Positions 16,905 through 25,860 of a DNA stretch of 64,000 nt are shown one piece after another. Source of the stretch: Reichenbachiella agarivorans (GTDB taxonomy: Bacteria > Bacteroidota > Bacteroidia > Cytophagales > Cyclobacteriaceae); the NCBI RefSeq assembly GCF_025502585.1, contig NZ_CP106679.1, forward strand, positions 3,565,501 through 3,629,500, given 5' to 3'. The first letter of the stretch is position 1; each line of letters begins with the position of its first letter. Under the pieces are notes generated by a model. The model made no database searches and was not told the DNA's origin. It worked only from the letters and a program-made list of their open reading frames with translations. A program made the translations under genes and the position numbers.

Positions 16905-17405
16905 ATGAACAACAATGACATCTTTCGCCGAATTCGCTTCACTTTTGAATTGAGTGACAAAAAAGTAAAGGAAATCTTTGCCATGGCAGGACTCAGTGTC
17001 ACGGAAGTTCAGGTCAAAAACTGGTTGAGAAAGGATGAAGAACCAGAGCATCAGAATTTAAAAAATGACCAACTGAGCAGTTTTCTGGATGGTTTCATCA
17101 TAGACAAGCGCGGAAAGAAAGAGGATGCTAAACCTGCCCCTGTAGTAGAACTCAACAACAATGTGATTTTCAGAAAGCTGCGAATCGCACTCAATCTGGA
17201 TGAACAATCCATCTTAGATTTGTTTGACCTGGTGCATATGAAGATCAGCAAGCACGAACTAAGTTCATTTTTTCGCAATCCCAAACAACCTCAATACCGA
17301 GCCTGTCAAGATCAATACCTGCGCAACTTCTTGCATGGACTACAAGTCAAACACAGACCCGACAAAGTAGTAGTCAAAACGCGGTTGACGAAGAAAAGTA
17401 GTTGA
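16905..17405 (+). CDS. DUF1456 (YehS) family protein
   Basis: 166 aa built from two copies of one helical unit. Both start with an NND/NNVIFRxxR block (residues ~2-14, DIFRRIRFTFEL, and ~83-95, VIFRKLRIALNL), and each ends with a Phe-Leu/Gly-Phe segment (SSFLDGFII and RNFLHGLQV). This duplication and the D/E-rich linkers are the pattern of DUF1456/YehS, about 150-160 aa in enterobacteria. The biochemical role is unknown; the fold may be DNA-associated. It is a single gene between the terminator of the barrel gene and the convergent ethanolamine permease. Confidence 0.85.
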   Translation: MNNNDIFRRIRFTFELSDKKVKEIFAMAGLSVTEVQVKNWLRKDEEPEHQNLKNDQLSSFLDGFIIDKRGKKEDAKPAPVVELNNNVIFRKLRIALNLDEQSILDLFDLVHMKISKHELSSFFRNPKQPQYRACQDQYLRNFLHGLQVKHRPDKVVVKTRLTKKSS

Positions 17406-17467
17406 TCGCTTTTCGCAATCCGCTAAAGGCCTTCCGCTTCTATTTTTTAGTGTATTGATCCCCGCAA

Positions 17468-18781
17468 TCAAATGCCACGCTGATACCAGCGATAACTCAC
17501 ATATCCCAAAAACACAAGACCCCAGTAGATCAACATCAATTGGAGATTGTAAATACTCATCGCGATCATTGCTACCACAGCGATCACCAAAGCAATCGCA
17601 GGGAAATAAGGATACAGAGGTACGCTAAAAGGCCTTTCCATCTCCGCATGGTTTCGTCTCAAGGCAAAAAATGAAATCATAGACACGATGTACAAGGTCA
17701 ACGCACCAAAACAAGCAATCGTGATGATCTCTCCCGTCTTGCCAGTCAACAAAGCCAAGATACCAATGAGCATATTCACGACCAAGGCATTTACAGGTGT
17801 TTTGGTCTTGGGATGAACCTTGCCTAAAAAAGGAGAAACATAACGCTCTCGACCCAACTCCAAAGTAGATCGCCCTGCTGCCAATATGATCCCATGAAAA
17901 GAGGCCACTAAGCCAAACAAGCCTACTGTGATCAACAGATGATACAAGAGATGACTATCTCCTACTATCTTGGCAAGTGCCAGGGGAAGGGGTGAATCAG
18001 AAGGCACAGAGCTGCCAGTGGGATACACAACGGCCTCCCAGCCATCCACTCCTACCGCAGCAGTGAAAGTCAATAGACAAAGAACTACCAAAGTAAATAT
18101 TGCCGAACCAAAACCAATCAGAATGTTGCGTTGTGGATTGCGGGCTTCCTCTGCTACGTTGGCTACTCCTTCGATGGCTAGGAAGAACCAAATCGCAAAA
18201 GGAATCGCGGCAAAAGCACCGCCCCAACCATTGGGAAGTGCGTTGGTAGTCAGGTTGTCCAATTCGAATGCAGTGTAACTCACACCTGAAAAAATCAACA
18301 ACTCCACCACCGCCAAAATGGTGATGAACAACTCGAAATAAGCTGCAAAACGAATACCACTGATATTGAGCAAGGTGAAGAGTAAATACGCCCCTATCGC
18401 AATGGTCGTCACTCCTATCTCAGGAAAGAAAACATTGAAATAAGCCCCTATGGCTGCCGCAATAGCTGGTGGAGCGAAAATAAACTCGATGCTCTGAGCC
18501 ATCCCAGCCAAGTAACCCCAATTCTTACCCAAGCCCAATCTCGCATAATCAAATGCTCCACCAGCTTTGGGGATCGCACACGCCATCTCTGTGTAGCTAA
18601 AGGTGAAGGTGACATACATGATGATGATGAAAAAAGTCGCTACACCCAGTCCCAATGTACCTCCCTCTGCCAAACCTAGGTTCCACCCAAAGTACATTCC
18701 TGATATCACATAACCAACACCCAAGCCCCACAGCATAAAGGGTCCTAAGGTTCGCTTCAATTCACTCTTTGCTTCTGTCAT
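17468..18781 (-). CDS. eat: Ethanolamine permease, APC superfamily
   Basis: 437 aa with about 12 membrane helices and the APC-type N-terminal block LGPFMLWGLGVGYVISGMYFGWN, which is characteristic of ethanolamine transporters of the Eat type, followed by PKAGGAFDYAR. It imports ethanolamine for the ammonia-lyase encoded just upstream: its start lies inside eutC (20-bp overlap at 18762-18781), so the three genes are translationally linked. The EutH-type carrier found in microcompartment operons is absent here. Assignment rests on family pattern and on the operon. Confidence 0.85.
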   Translation of the reverse strand: MTEAKSELKRTLGPFMLWGLGVGYVISGMYFGWNLGLAEGGTLGLGVATFFIIIMYVTFTFSYTEMACAIPKAGGAFDYARLGLGKNWGYLAGMAQSIEFIFAPPAIAAAIGAYFNVFFPEIGVTTIAIGAYLLFTLLNISGIRFAAYFELFITILAVVELLIFSGVSYTAFELDNLTTNALPNGWGGAFAAIPFAIWFFLAIEGVANVAEEARNPQRNILIGFGSAIFTLVVLCLLTFTAAVGVDGWEAVVYPTGSSVPSDSPLPLALAKIVGDSHLLYHLLITVGLFGLVASFHGIILAAGRSTLELGRERYVSPFLGKVHPKTKTPVNALVVNMLIGILALLTGKTGEIITIACFGALTLYIVSMISFFALRRNHAEMERPFSVPLYPYFPAIALVIAVVAMIAMSIYNLQLMLIYWGLVFLGYVSYRWYQRGI

Positions 18782-19520
18782 AGTTTAACAATTGTCCGTC
18801 ATAGGTGTCTTTTAGTTGGACACCTGATAGTTTTCTTCTCAAGGCCTCCGTCACGAGGAAAGCCAATTTGTGTGCTGCATATTCGTACGACAAGCCCTCA
18901 CTCCGTACATTGGAGATACAATTTCGTTTCTCATCTGTATTGCCTGATCGGGGATGATAAGTGAGGTAAATCCCCATACTGTCTGGAGAACTCAATCCTG
19001 GTCGCTCGCCAATCAAAATCACAGACAATTTGCTACCCAAAGATTGACCAATAGGATCGCTGATGGCTACCCTACCTTGTTTTACAATCACGAGTGGCGC
19101 AAGAGTGTAAGCTCCTAGCAAAGGGATTAAAACCTGCAAGAAGGGCCATGCGTGATGCGCTATCGCCAAGGCAGACAATCCATCTGCTAGGATGATGTTG
19201 ATATCATAGTCCCTTGCTGGTAAGGATACCAAATAGCTACTAGAAGCATCATCCAATACTCGTCCTAAATCAGGTCGCTGAATATAAGTTGTCCGATCTG
19301 TAGCCTGACTGTGCAAAACTATGGCAGGCATACTCAATGGTGCCAGTTGCTCGATAAGATGCTCAGTATCTAGTGCAGTCTTCACAGCATCGCTTGCCAA
19401 AGCATGGTCCCGCCTGAAAAGCAACATTTCAGCTGTTTTTAAACTTCCACCTGCTCTTCCCAAGGCTACCCGTGCATCGGTCAGTGACTTAAATCTCTCC
19501 CAAACATTCTCTTTGCTCAT
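18762..19520 (-). CDS. eutC: Ethanolamine ammonia-lyase small subunit
   Basis: 252 aa, shorter than the ~295-aa enterobacterial protein because it lacks an N-terminal extension. It shows the EutC blocks TDARVALGRAG, LADGLSALAIAHHA and IGERPGLSSPDSMGIYLTYHPR, and a C-terminal NCISNVR segment. With EutB it forms the adenosylcobalamin-dependent lyase that splits ethanolamine into acetaldehyde and ammonia. Its ATG overlaps the eutB stop (ATGA at 19517-19520), and its end overlaps the permease gene. No reactivase (EutA) or shell protein gene is nearby. Confidence 0.93.
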   Translation of the reverse strand: MSKENVWERFKSLTDARVALGRAGGSLKTAEMLLFRRDHALASDAVKTALDTEHLIEQLAPLSMPAIVLHSQATDRTTYIQRPDLGRVLDDASSSYLVSLPARDYDINIILADGLSALAIAHHAWPFLQVLIPLLGAYTLAPLVIVKQGRVAISDPIGQSLGSKLSVILIGERPGLSSPDSMGIYLTYHPRSGNTDEKRNCISNVRSEGLSYEYAAHKLAFLVTEALRRKLSGVQLKDTYDGQLLNYDRSKE

Positions 19521-20893
19521 AGGTACAGCAGTTTGTGCGTGTCTCTGGTTTTCCCTTCTACCATCTTCCCCTTTTGGTCAATCAAACTCATGTGGTGCAG
19601 CCAGGCCTCAAACTCTGGTGCCCGCTTCAATCCCAGTACCTGCCGTATGTACAACTGATCATGAAACGAAGTGCTTTGGTAGTTGAGCATCACATCATCA
19701 GCACCTGGCACACCCATGATGAAATTACATCCTGCCAGTCCCAATAGAGACAGCAGGTTGTCCATATCATCTTGATCTGCCTCGGTATGATTGGTATAGC
19801 AGATGTCACAGCCCATAGGCAAGCCCATCATTTTCCCACAAAAGTGGTCCTCCAAACCTGCACGAATGATCTGCCTACCATCGTATAGATACTCTGGACC
19901 TATGAAGCCTACGACTGTATTGACCAATAGGGGTTCATATTGTCTTGCTACGGCATAGGCGCGCACCTCACAGGTTTGTTGATCCACCCCATGATGTGCA
20001 TTAGCGGAGTGCGAACTGCCCTGCCCTGTCTCAAAATACATAAAGTTCTGCCCTAAGGTCCCGCGGTTCAATGATTTTCCTGCCTGATAGGCTTCATCTA
20101 GCGTTTTCAACTCAAAGCCAAAACTGGTGTTTGTCTTTTCTGTCCCTCCTATAGATTGAAAAATCAAATCCACTGGTGCATGATCATTGATCAAATCCAA
20201 AGTAGTTGTGATGTGAGACAAAACACAGGTCTGCGTGGGGATGTCAAAGCGTAGGCGGAGTTCGTCCATCATCTCTAGCAGTGTCTTGGTTGTAGCGGCA
20301 GAGTCTGATACGGGATTGATGCCAATCACAGCGTCTCCTACACCATACATCAAACCATCTATGGTACTTGCCATGATGCCCTTGGGATCGTCTGTCGCAT
20401 TGTTGGGTTGTAGTCTGGTGGAGAAATGTCCTTTCAAGCCCAGCGTATTTCGAAATTTCGTCACAATTCTAATCTTCGAAGCGACCAGAATCAAGTCTTG
20501 GTTGGACATGATCTTGCTCACTGCTGCGACCATCTCTGGCATCAAACCAAGGTTTACTTGCTTGATCCTGTCACCATCCGTTTCATAAGCCAGCAACCAA
20601 TCCCTAAAACCGCCTACTGTCAAATGAGACAAGCTCTCAAACGCCTGTTGATCCCATGTATCCACGATCAATGCTGTGACATCATCCTCTTCGTAGGGAA
20701 TGATTATTTCCTCCAAAAAGTGCTTTAAAGGAATATCTGCCAGCACCAATTTGGCCGCCATGCGCTCCTTCTCACTCTGTGCTGCAAGACCCGCCATGAC
20801 ATCTCCAGATTTCTCAGGGGTAGCCTTGGCCAATACGGCTTTTAGATCAGAAAAGACGTAATTGAAACCTCCGACGGTATGTTGGTATTTCAT
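19517..20893 (-). CDS. eutB: Ethanolamine ammonia-lyase large subunit
   Basis: 458 aa, very close to the ~453 aa of characterised EutB. Conserved blocks include YVFSDLKAVLAKATPEKSGD at the N-terminus, the QDLILVASKI segment, GIMASTIDGLMYGVGDAVIGINP, QSIGGTEKTNTSFG, and FETGQGSSHSANAHHGVDQQTCE, which carry substrate- and cobalamin-contacting residues. It is the catalytic TIM-barrel subunit. First gene of the operon eutB-eutC-permease, which gives the cell a route to nitrogen and acetaldehyde from phospholipid-derived ethanolamine. I found no cobalamin riboswitch in the 350 bases upstream. Confidence 0.95.
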   Translation of the reverse strand: MKYQHTVGGFNYVFSDLKAVLAKATPEKSGDVMAGLAAQSEKERMAAKLVLADIPLKHFLEEIIIPYEEDDVTALIVDTWDQQAFESLSHLTVGGFRDWLLAYETDGDRIKQVNLGLMPEMVAAVSKIMSNQDLILVASKIRIVTKFRNTLGLKGHFSTRLQPNNATDDPKGIMASTIDGLMYGVGDAVIGINPVSDSAATTKTLLEMMDELRLRFDIPTQTCVLSHITTTLDLINDHAPVDLIFQSIGGTEKTNTSFGFELKTLDEAYQAGKSLNRGTLGQNFMYFETGQGSSHSANAHHGVDQQTCEVRAYAVARQYEPLLVNTVVGFIGPEYLYDGRQIIRAGLEDHFCGKMMGLPMGCDICYTNHTEADQDDMDNLLSLLGLAGCNFIMGVPGADDVMLNYQSTSFHDQLYIRQVLGLKRAPEFEAWLHHMSLIDQKGKMVEGKTRDTHKLLYL

Positions 20894-21240
20894 CTGATGA
20901 AAATGGGCATTTATTTATTGAATTGCAAAGATTGGCTACCTGCGAAAAGTCATAAAAGTCACTAAATCAGTGATCAATTCATTTGCAGCTGACCAGCTTC
21001 AAATAACCCTTCGCCATATTTTGCTTACCTTTGCCTAGGATTAATCATCTCTTGATTTAAAAATCACATCAATCTCTTAATTGTGGACAGGTCATCCCTC
21101 TCCACAACTATTCTTACTTGAATTACTAGTAACAATCCTCTACTACTCACTGTCACTGTTGACAGTGTATGCACACGAAACCTCTCACTAAGACAGGTGG
21201 TGTTATCTAAATAACCTTGATTCATTCAAGGAAAAATCTT
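20894..21240. other. Intergenic region between divergent eutB and the CEOS-like gene
   Basis: About 350 bases without a gene. It holds a perfect 8-bp inverted repeat, CACTGTCA ctgt TGACAGTG, at 21148-21167, and a TACCTTTG box at 21026-21033 that matches the Bacteroidota -7 element but lacks an obvious TTG 20 bases before it. Confidence 0.4.
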
Positions 21241-22386
21241 ATGAGTCAAATAACCATGGGAGTCATTGGGACTTCAAAAATGGAGGACGAAAGGCGTGTC
21301 CCTATCCATCCAGAGCATCTTCTTCGTCTACCAGAATCCATACGCAAACACTTGATCTTTGAAGAAGGTTATGGCCGTCCGTTTGATATGGATGATGACG
21401 AAATCAACAGTATGTCTGGGGGAATCGCCAGTCGTGAACATATCCTGAAAGAACTCGGTTCGGTTATTATATCCAAGCCTGTGTTGGAAGACATCAATGA
21501 TCTGAAGGAAGGTGGGGTACTCTGGGGCTATCCTCATTGTGTACAAAACCAGGCGATTACTCAGGCGGCGATAGACAGGAGGTTGACCTTGATTGCCTTT
21601 GAGGATATGTTCGTATGGACACCTAGTGGACAACCAGGCAGACATACGTTCTACAAAAACAACGAAATGGCAGGCTACTGTGCGGTCATTCATGCCCTAC
21701 AGCTCAAAGGTATCGATGGTCACTATGGCAACCAACGCAAGGTGATCATATTTAGCTTTGGGGCGGTCAGTCGAGGTGCTATCTATGCCTTGAAAGCACA
21801 CGGATTCAGAGACATTACGATTTGTATCCAACGACCCGATCATGAGGTCAGAGAGGAAGTACTAGATGCACACTACGTTCGTATCAGATCGGGAAAGGAA
21901 AATGAAGCCCGAATGATTGTGGTAGAACATGATGGGTCTGAAAGACCCCTATCTGCATTGATCAGCGAATCTGACATCATCATCAATGGCACCTTTCAAG
22001 ATCCCAACGACCCGACCCACTTCATCATCGAGGATGAAAAATCTGCCTTGAAGCCGGGCTGTTTGATAATCGACGTGAGTTGTGATGAAGGAATGGGCTT
22101 CTATTTTGCCAAACCTACCTCATTCAAAAACCCCATGATCCATTTCAACAAGATCGACTACTATGCGGTAGATCATACGCCTAGCTACTTGTGGGAAAGT
22201 GCCTCTCGGTCTATATCGGCAGCACTGATTGTCCATCTACCTTCGGTCATAGAAGGCCCTGACAGCTGGCAAAACAATGAAACCATCCGTCAAGCCATCA
22301 ATCTACAAGACGGGATGATTCAAAAACCAGCTATTTTGGCTTTCCAAAATAGAGAAGATCAATACCCCTATCTGGTGATGAATTAG
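21241..22386 (+). CDS. N5-(carboxyethyl)ornithine synthase-like dehydrogenase (AlaDH/PNT family)
   Basis: 381 aa from ATG 21241; an upstream TTG at 21217 would add eight unlikely residues. It belongs to the alanine dehydrogenase/transhydrogenase fold. The order of motifs, EDERRVPIHPEHL, LIFEEGYGRPF, AFEDMFVW, FYKNNEMAGYCAVIHAL, IDVSCDEGMGFYFAKPT and YYAVDHTPSYL, follows N5-(carboxyethyl)ornithine synthase more closely than alanine or saccharopine dehydrogenase. That enzyme reductively condenses pyruvate with the side-chain amine of ornithine or lysine using NADPH. The real substrate here is unknown. It stands alone and ends at a strong bidirectional terminator. Confidence 0.7.
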   Translation: MSQITMGVIGTSKMEDERRVPIHPEHLLRLPESIRKHLIFEEGYGRPFDMDDDEINSMSGGIASREHILKELGSVIISKPVLEDINDLKEGGVLWGYPHCVQNQAITQAAIDRRLTLIAFEDMFVWTPSGQPGRHTFYKNNEMAGYCAVIHALQLKGIDGHYGNQRKVIIFSFGAVSRGAIYALKAHGFRDITICIQRPDHEVREEVLDAHYVRIRSGKENEARMIVVEHDGSERPLSALISESDIIINGTFQDPNDPTHFIIEDEKSALKPGCLIIDVSCDEGMGFYFAKPTSFKNPMIHFNKIDYYAVDHTPSYLWESASRSISAALIVHLPSVIEGPDSWQNNETIRQAINLQDGMIQKPAILAFQNREDQYPYLVMN

Positions 22387-22417
22387 AGGTCGTCAAAATC
22401 AGCGTAGAATCTATGTT

Positions 22418-22458
22418 CTCACCTCACACCATGTATACAAAAAATGGTGTGGGGTGAG
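22418..22458. terminator. Strong bidirectional terminator between convergent genes
   Basis: 15-bp arms (22418-22432, CTCACCTCACACCAT; 22444-22458, ATGGTGTGGGGTGAG) pair at 14 of 15 positions around an A-rich loop, midway between the CEOS-like gene and the MFS gene. Confidence 0.75.
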
Positions 22459-22464
22459 TCTCAA

Positions 22465-23742
22465 TTACACCTCTACCAAGTCTGGCTCTCTCTCTTGTTT
22501 CGAGTCTAGCACTACTTGACTGTCATGGAAGACCATTTTATTGACCATGTACATCAGCGCAATAGTTGCGAAGATTGTGCCCGTGACCACAAAACCTAAA
22601 GCACCATAGTTCTCCAGTTTGCCATCTGCGGCTTGCACGACAATCAGGCCTGCTACCCAAGAGGCAATCCCTCCTGACACCTGCATCACAGAGGAATTGA
22701 TACTCATAAATGCCCCTCTGTCTTTGGCTTCTGGGATCGCGGTTAGCAATGCCTGTGACGACACCATCCGAGCAGTGATCCCCATAAACATGATGACATT
22801 GAGCAAAATCACCACAGCAAATGAAGTGATGCCAAGATGACAATAAATCAAAATCACAATAGTAGCAATCAACGATCCCACCCAAAAGACTTTGTACTTT
22901 CCAATCCTGTCACTCAACTTGCCAGCAATAGGCCCCATGAAAATCGAAAAAACACCCGTAATCATGTAGACTAGTGGCAATTCCTCCAAACTAATCCCAA
23001 GATTGTTGACACTGAAGGCCGCACCAAAAGGCATCAACATAAAACCACCTGTCGCCAATAGCGTCGTAGCAGCAAACCCTTTCATATAACGAGGATTTTT
23101 GAATATGTTCGACATGTGTCTAAAAGGGTTTTGTTTGGTTTGGAGACCCAAATGCTCCGATATAGGTTTGAGATAAAGGACGATCAGCACGCCTACTACC
23201 AAGCTAATCCCTACGATCAGCAGGAATGGAGCATGCCAATTCCATTGATTGGCGATGTACAGACCTACTGGAATTCCCAATATTTGACTTGCTGCAAAAG
23301 CCATTTGCACAAAGCCCATGACACGACCTCTTTTCTGTAGTGCAAACAAATCTGTGATGATTGCATAGGATATGGAACTCATCACACCGCCAAACAACCC
23401 TGTCACGATGCGCGCAATCAGCAAGAACAAATAGCCCTGTGCTAGCCCACAAAATAAGGTTCCCAGAATAAATCCAGTATAAAAAAACAGCAACAGCTGC
23501 TTGCGGTCAAACTTGTCTGCAAAGCCAGAGGCCAACAGTCCAGATGCTCCTGCACTAAAAGCATAAGCAGAAACAACCAAGCCAAACTGCGAAGTAGTGA
23601 TAGACAACTCCTCTAAGAGAATCGCACTCAATGGAGATATGACCATAAAATCCAGTACAATGGTAAACTGGAGAATAGACAGGATGGCGATCACAAATAT
23701 CTGATACTTGGAAAATGCCCCTTCGTGATGTTGCTGATTCAT
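22465..23742 (-). CDS. MFS transporter (drug/metabolite exporter type)
   Basis: 425 aa with 12 predicted membrane segments. The loop between helices 2 and 3 carries SGFADKFDRKQLLLF, the MFS motif A position, and its second-half counterpart is AGKLSDRIGKYKVFW. The N-terminal TIVLDFMVISPLSAILLEEL is typical of the DHA1-like proton-drug antiporters and related sugar or metabolite exporters. The charged C-terminal tail (QEREPDLVEV) is cytoplasmic. No regulator is adjacent. The substrate cannot be predicted. Confidence 0.82.
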   Translation of the reverse strand: MNQQHHEGAFSKYQIFVIAILSILQFTIVLDFMVISPLSAILLEELSITTSQFGLVVSAYAFSAGASGLLASGFADKFDRKQLLLFFYTGFILGTLFCGLAQGYLFLLIARIVTGLFGGVMSSISYAIITDLFALQKRGRVMGFVQMAFAASQILGIPVGLYIANQWNWHAPFLLIVGISLVVGVLIVLYLKPISEHLGLQTKQNPFRHMSNIFKNPRYMKGFAATTLLATGGFMLMPFGAAFSVNNLGISLEELPLVYMITGVFSIFMGPIAGKLSDRIGKYKVFWVGSLIATIVILIYCHLGITSFAVVILLNVIMFMGITARMVSSQALLTAIPEAKDRGAFMSINSSVMQVSGGIASWVAGLIVVQAADGKLENYGALGFVVTGTIFATIALMYMVNKMVFHDSQVVLDSKQEREPDLVEV

Positions 23743-23839
23743 GTGGTCTTTGCTGTCATTTGCTGTGGTCTAGACACCTTTGCTTTGCTATCTCCCAATA
23801 CAGTTGGTGTTCAACGTATCTCGTACGGTGTAAAAAAAC

Positions 23840-25093
23840 TTAGGTTCTACTGACAATGAGCGTATCTATTTCCGAGCCGACCATTCTCGATTTTTCAAAA
23901 ACATATTCGAAATGATGACCTGCCTTTTTCAATTTATTGACAAAATTCAAATCTACACCATTGCCCGTTTTAGCACCCTTATCCAACAGATTGGCTAATC
24001 CCATCATCAATCCTCCTGCATAAAAATTCAGTGGTGATTTGGTATTACCTACCAATTGAAGGAAAGAGTTGGTCTCTGGATTATTCAACACACTCACTTT
24101 GAACTGCCCCGTACTCATTTTGACCAATTGCCACCTGCCACAACCAAAGGCTGTAAACACATCCAAGCAAGCATATAGTCTGCTTTCTGGATTTTTGCCT
24201 ACTACTGATTCCACGTACTCTTGCCAATAATCAGAATTAAGCATCTTGCCCACAGTAAAGTAGGTATTCTCCTCTCCCAGTTTTTCCAAAAATGTCTTGA
24301 TGATTCTAATCCCTTGAGGTCCCAATCGCTTTTTGGCTTGCATGAGCAATTTGATCTCTATCATCGCCATGTAGTTAGAAAACTGTTTGGTCAGGGTCAT
24401 ATCAAACTGATCAATCAACCCTTTTTTGCTATCTGCACCACTTAGATTCAAGCCGTTGATGGCCTCTATGACATTGCTCCCATTTGGCACAAAGACATCT
24501 TCTATTTCGCCAACTTTGTGCTGGAGTTTACCTTTGCCAGGAGATTTGTTGATTTTTCGTTTCAGTCCTCTGTAAATTTCAAATTTACAAACACCATGTC
24601 CCTTGGATAAGCAAAGAATTTGTTTCCCTCTAAAACTCCCAGGGACTATGTCAAAGATGGCTTCTACAGCACCACAAAGAAACCCTAATGTAAAGTAGCT
24701 CACTCCTGGCTGATTTTCTGGCCTCAAGCCAAAGTGACGTTTCCATGCCATGGCAAAATGCTCAGATACTGCCTCGATGTATCCTCCTTTAGGTTGAATG
24801 CTGGTGAGGTTGATACGACCAAAGCCACAGTGCGCATAATAGTCCTCTACAAACTTCTTTCTAGCAGTGATTTTGACCATCTTTTCATTTCCCTCAAAGT
24901 ATTTGGAAAACATTGTGAATGTGATTTCCTGTGCGGTAGTGACTAGCAAGTCGACTATATTTAATTTGCTACCCATTTCTTCTATACCTTTTTGGAGGTA
25001 GAGATTTAGATACTCACTTTGTATATTCAGAGGCTCATTGGCAAAGTAATAGACACTTTTGTCCTGATGATAAGTATCAAAAGAAATTTCCAT
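23840..25093 (-). CDS. Protein with two V4R-like domains
   Basis: 417 aa, soluble, no signal peptide. Two segments look like diverged copies of the V4R (4-vinyl reductase) fold. In the first (~95-175) a segment YIEAVSEHFAMAWKRHFG leads to FTLGFLCGAVEAIF and ends with KGHGVCKFEI. In the second (~285-395) YACLDVFTAFGCGRWQLV leads to FYAGGLMMGLANLL and a terminal HHFEYVF. V4R domains bind small hydrophobic or aromatic ligands and occur in photosynthetic pigment enzymes, XylR-type activators and stand-alone proteins. No output domain is attached. It is separated by ~100 bp from the MFS gene on the same strand. The domain call rests on pattern memory and is moderately sure. Confidence 0.55.
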   Translation of the reverse strand: MEISFDTYHQDKSVYYFANEPLNIQSEYLNLYLQKGIEEMGSKLNIVDLLVTTAQEITFTMFSKYFEGNEKMVKITARKKFVEDYYAHCGFGRINLTSIQPKGGYIEAVSEHFAMAWKRHFGLRPENQPGVSYFTLGFLCGAVEAIFDIVPGSFRGKQILCLSKGHGVCKFEIYRGLKRKINKSPGKGKLQHKVGEIEDVFVPNGSNVIEAINGLNLSGADSKKGLIDQFDMTLTKQFSNYMAMIEIKLLMQAKKRLGPQGIRIIKTFLEKLGEENTYFTVGKMLNSDYWQEYVESVVGKNPESRLYACLDVFTAFGCGRWQLVKMSTGQFKVSVLNNPETNSFLQLVGNTKSPLNFYAGGLMMGLANLLDKGAKTGNGVDLNFVNKLKKAGHHFEYVFEKSRMVGSEIDTLIVSRT

Positions 25094-25251
25094 AGATACA
25101 GGCTAGATTTAATTTATCAAAATTAGTGTCAATAAAGTTTGACCAATTTAATGCGAATTTATCATTTGTAATCACAAATAGAAAAAGACTACCTTTAAAC
25201 AATGCTTATTCACTGAGGAAACTCAAACTATTCGATTTTATTATATCCTAG

Positions 25252-25860
25252 CTATTCATCATTTTGTGGATATAACAAATAAAGGTCTATGACTGCCTTG
25301 GTTCGTGCAAAAAGCTCTCGTAGGATGGCTTTCTTATGCTCAAAAATCTCTGGCGTAGCTGCTTGGTAGCATTCTGCTTGGATCCCCAGCTCATCGGCAA
25401 TAAAAAGACATCGGTAGGCGTGGTACTGTTGGGTGATCATCACACACTGCTCATAACCATAAATATCTCTCAACCTGGCAACAGATGCCAGTGTTCGATT
25501 GCCACTGTCATCCAATATCAATTGGTCTTTGCTGACGCCCAAGGCAACCAAAGCCTCCTGCATTTGCACAGGTTCGTTGTAATAGACAGAGTCTCTCGAT
25601 CCACTCAATATGAGCTTTTCTACCTTACCAGATTTGATCAGTTCGGCAGCAGCGATCATTCGTTTGGTGAAAAACGGGTTAGGGTCACCTCCAATCAATT
25701 TGCTACTCGTACCAAAGACCAAACCGACCTCAGCACCAATCAACTGTCTAGAATCAGCATAGATTCTATCAGTTGTCTGTCCAATAATCCAAACATTGCA
25801 AAAAATCAGAAAGGAAATAATTAACAATATACCCCCGACTGAGTAGCGGATGAGTTTCAT
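25252..25860 (-). CDS. SanA/ElyC/YdcF-type DUF218 protein
   Basis: 202 aa with one N-terminal membrane anchor (LIRYSVGGILLIISFLIFC) and a DUF218 domain facing the periplasm. Visible blocks are GLVFGTSSKL, a polar LILSGSRDS segment, the acidic LILDDSGNRTLASVARL and VMITQQYHAYRCLFIA. The closest characterised relatives are SanA, which affects vancomycin exclusion and envelope integrity, and ElyC. The ATG overlaps the trmH stop (ATGA, 25857-25860), so it is the last gene of the parE-parC-trmH-sanA-like operon. Confidence 0.8.
   Translation of the reverse strand: MKLIRYSVGGILLIISFLIFCNVWIIGQTTDRIYADSRQLIGAEVGLVFGTSSKLIGGDPNPFFTKRMIAAAELIKSGKVEKLILSGSRDSVYYNEPVQMQEALVALGVSKDQLILDDSGNRTLASVARLRDIYGYEQCVMITQQYHAYRCLFIADELGIQAECYQAATPEIFEHKKAILRELFARTKAVIDLYLLYPQNDE

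Noticed and set aside
20894-21240. Cobalamin riboswitch ahead of eutB
   Set aside because: B12 dependence made it plausible, but I found no B12-box-like conserved sequence or multi-stem structure on the minus strand in this gap.
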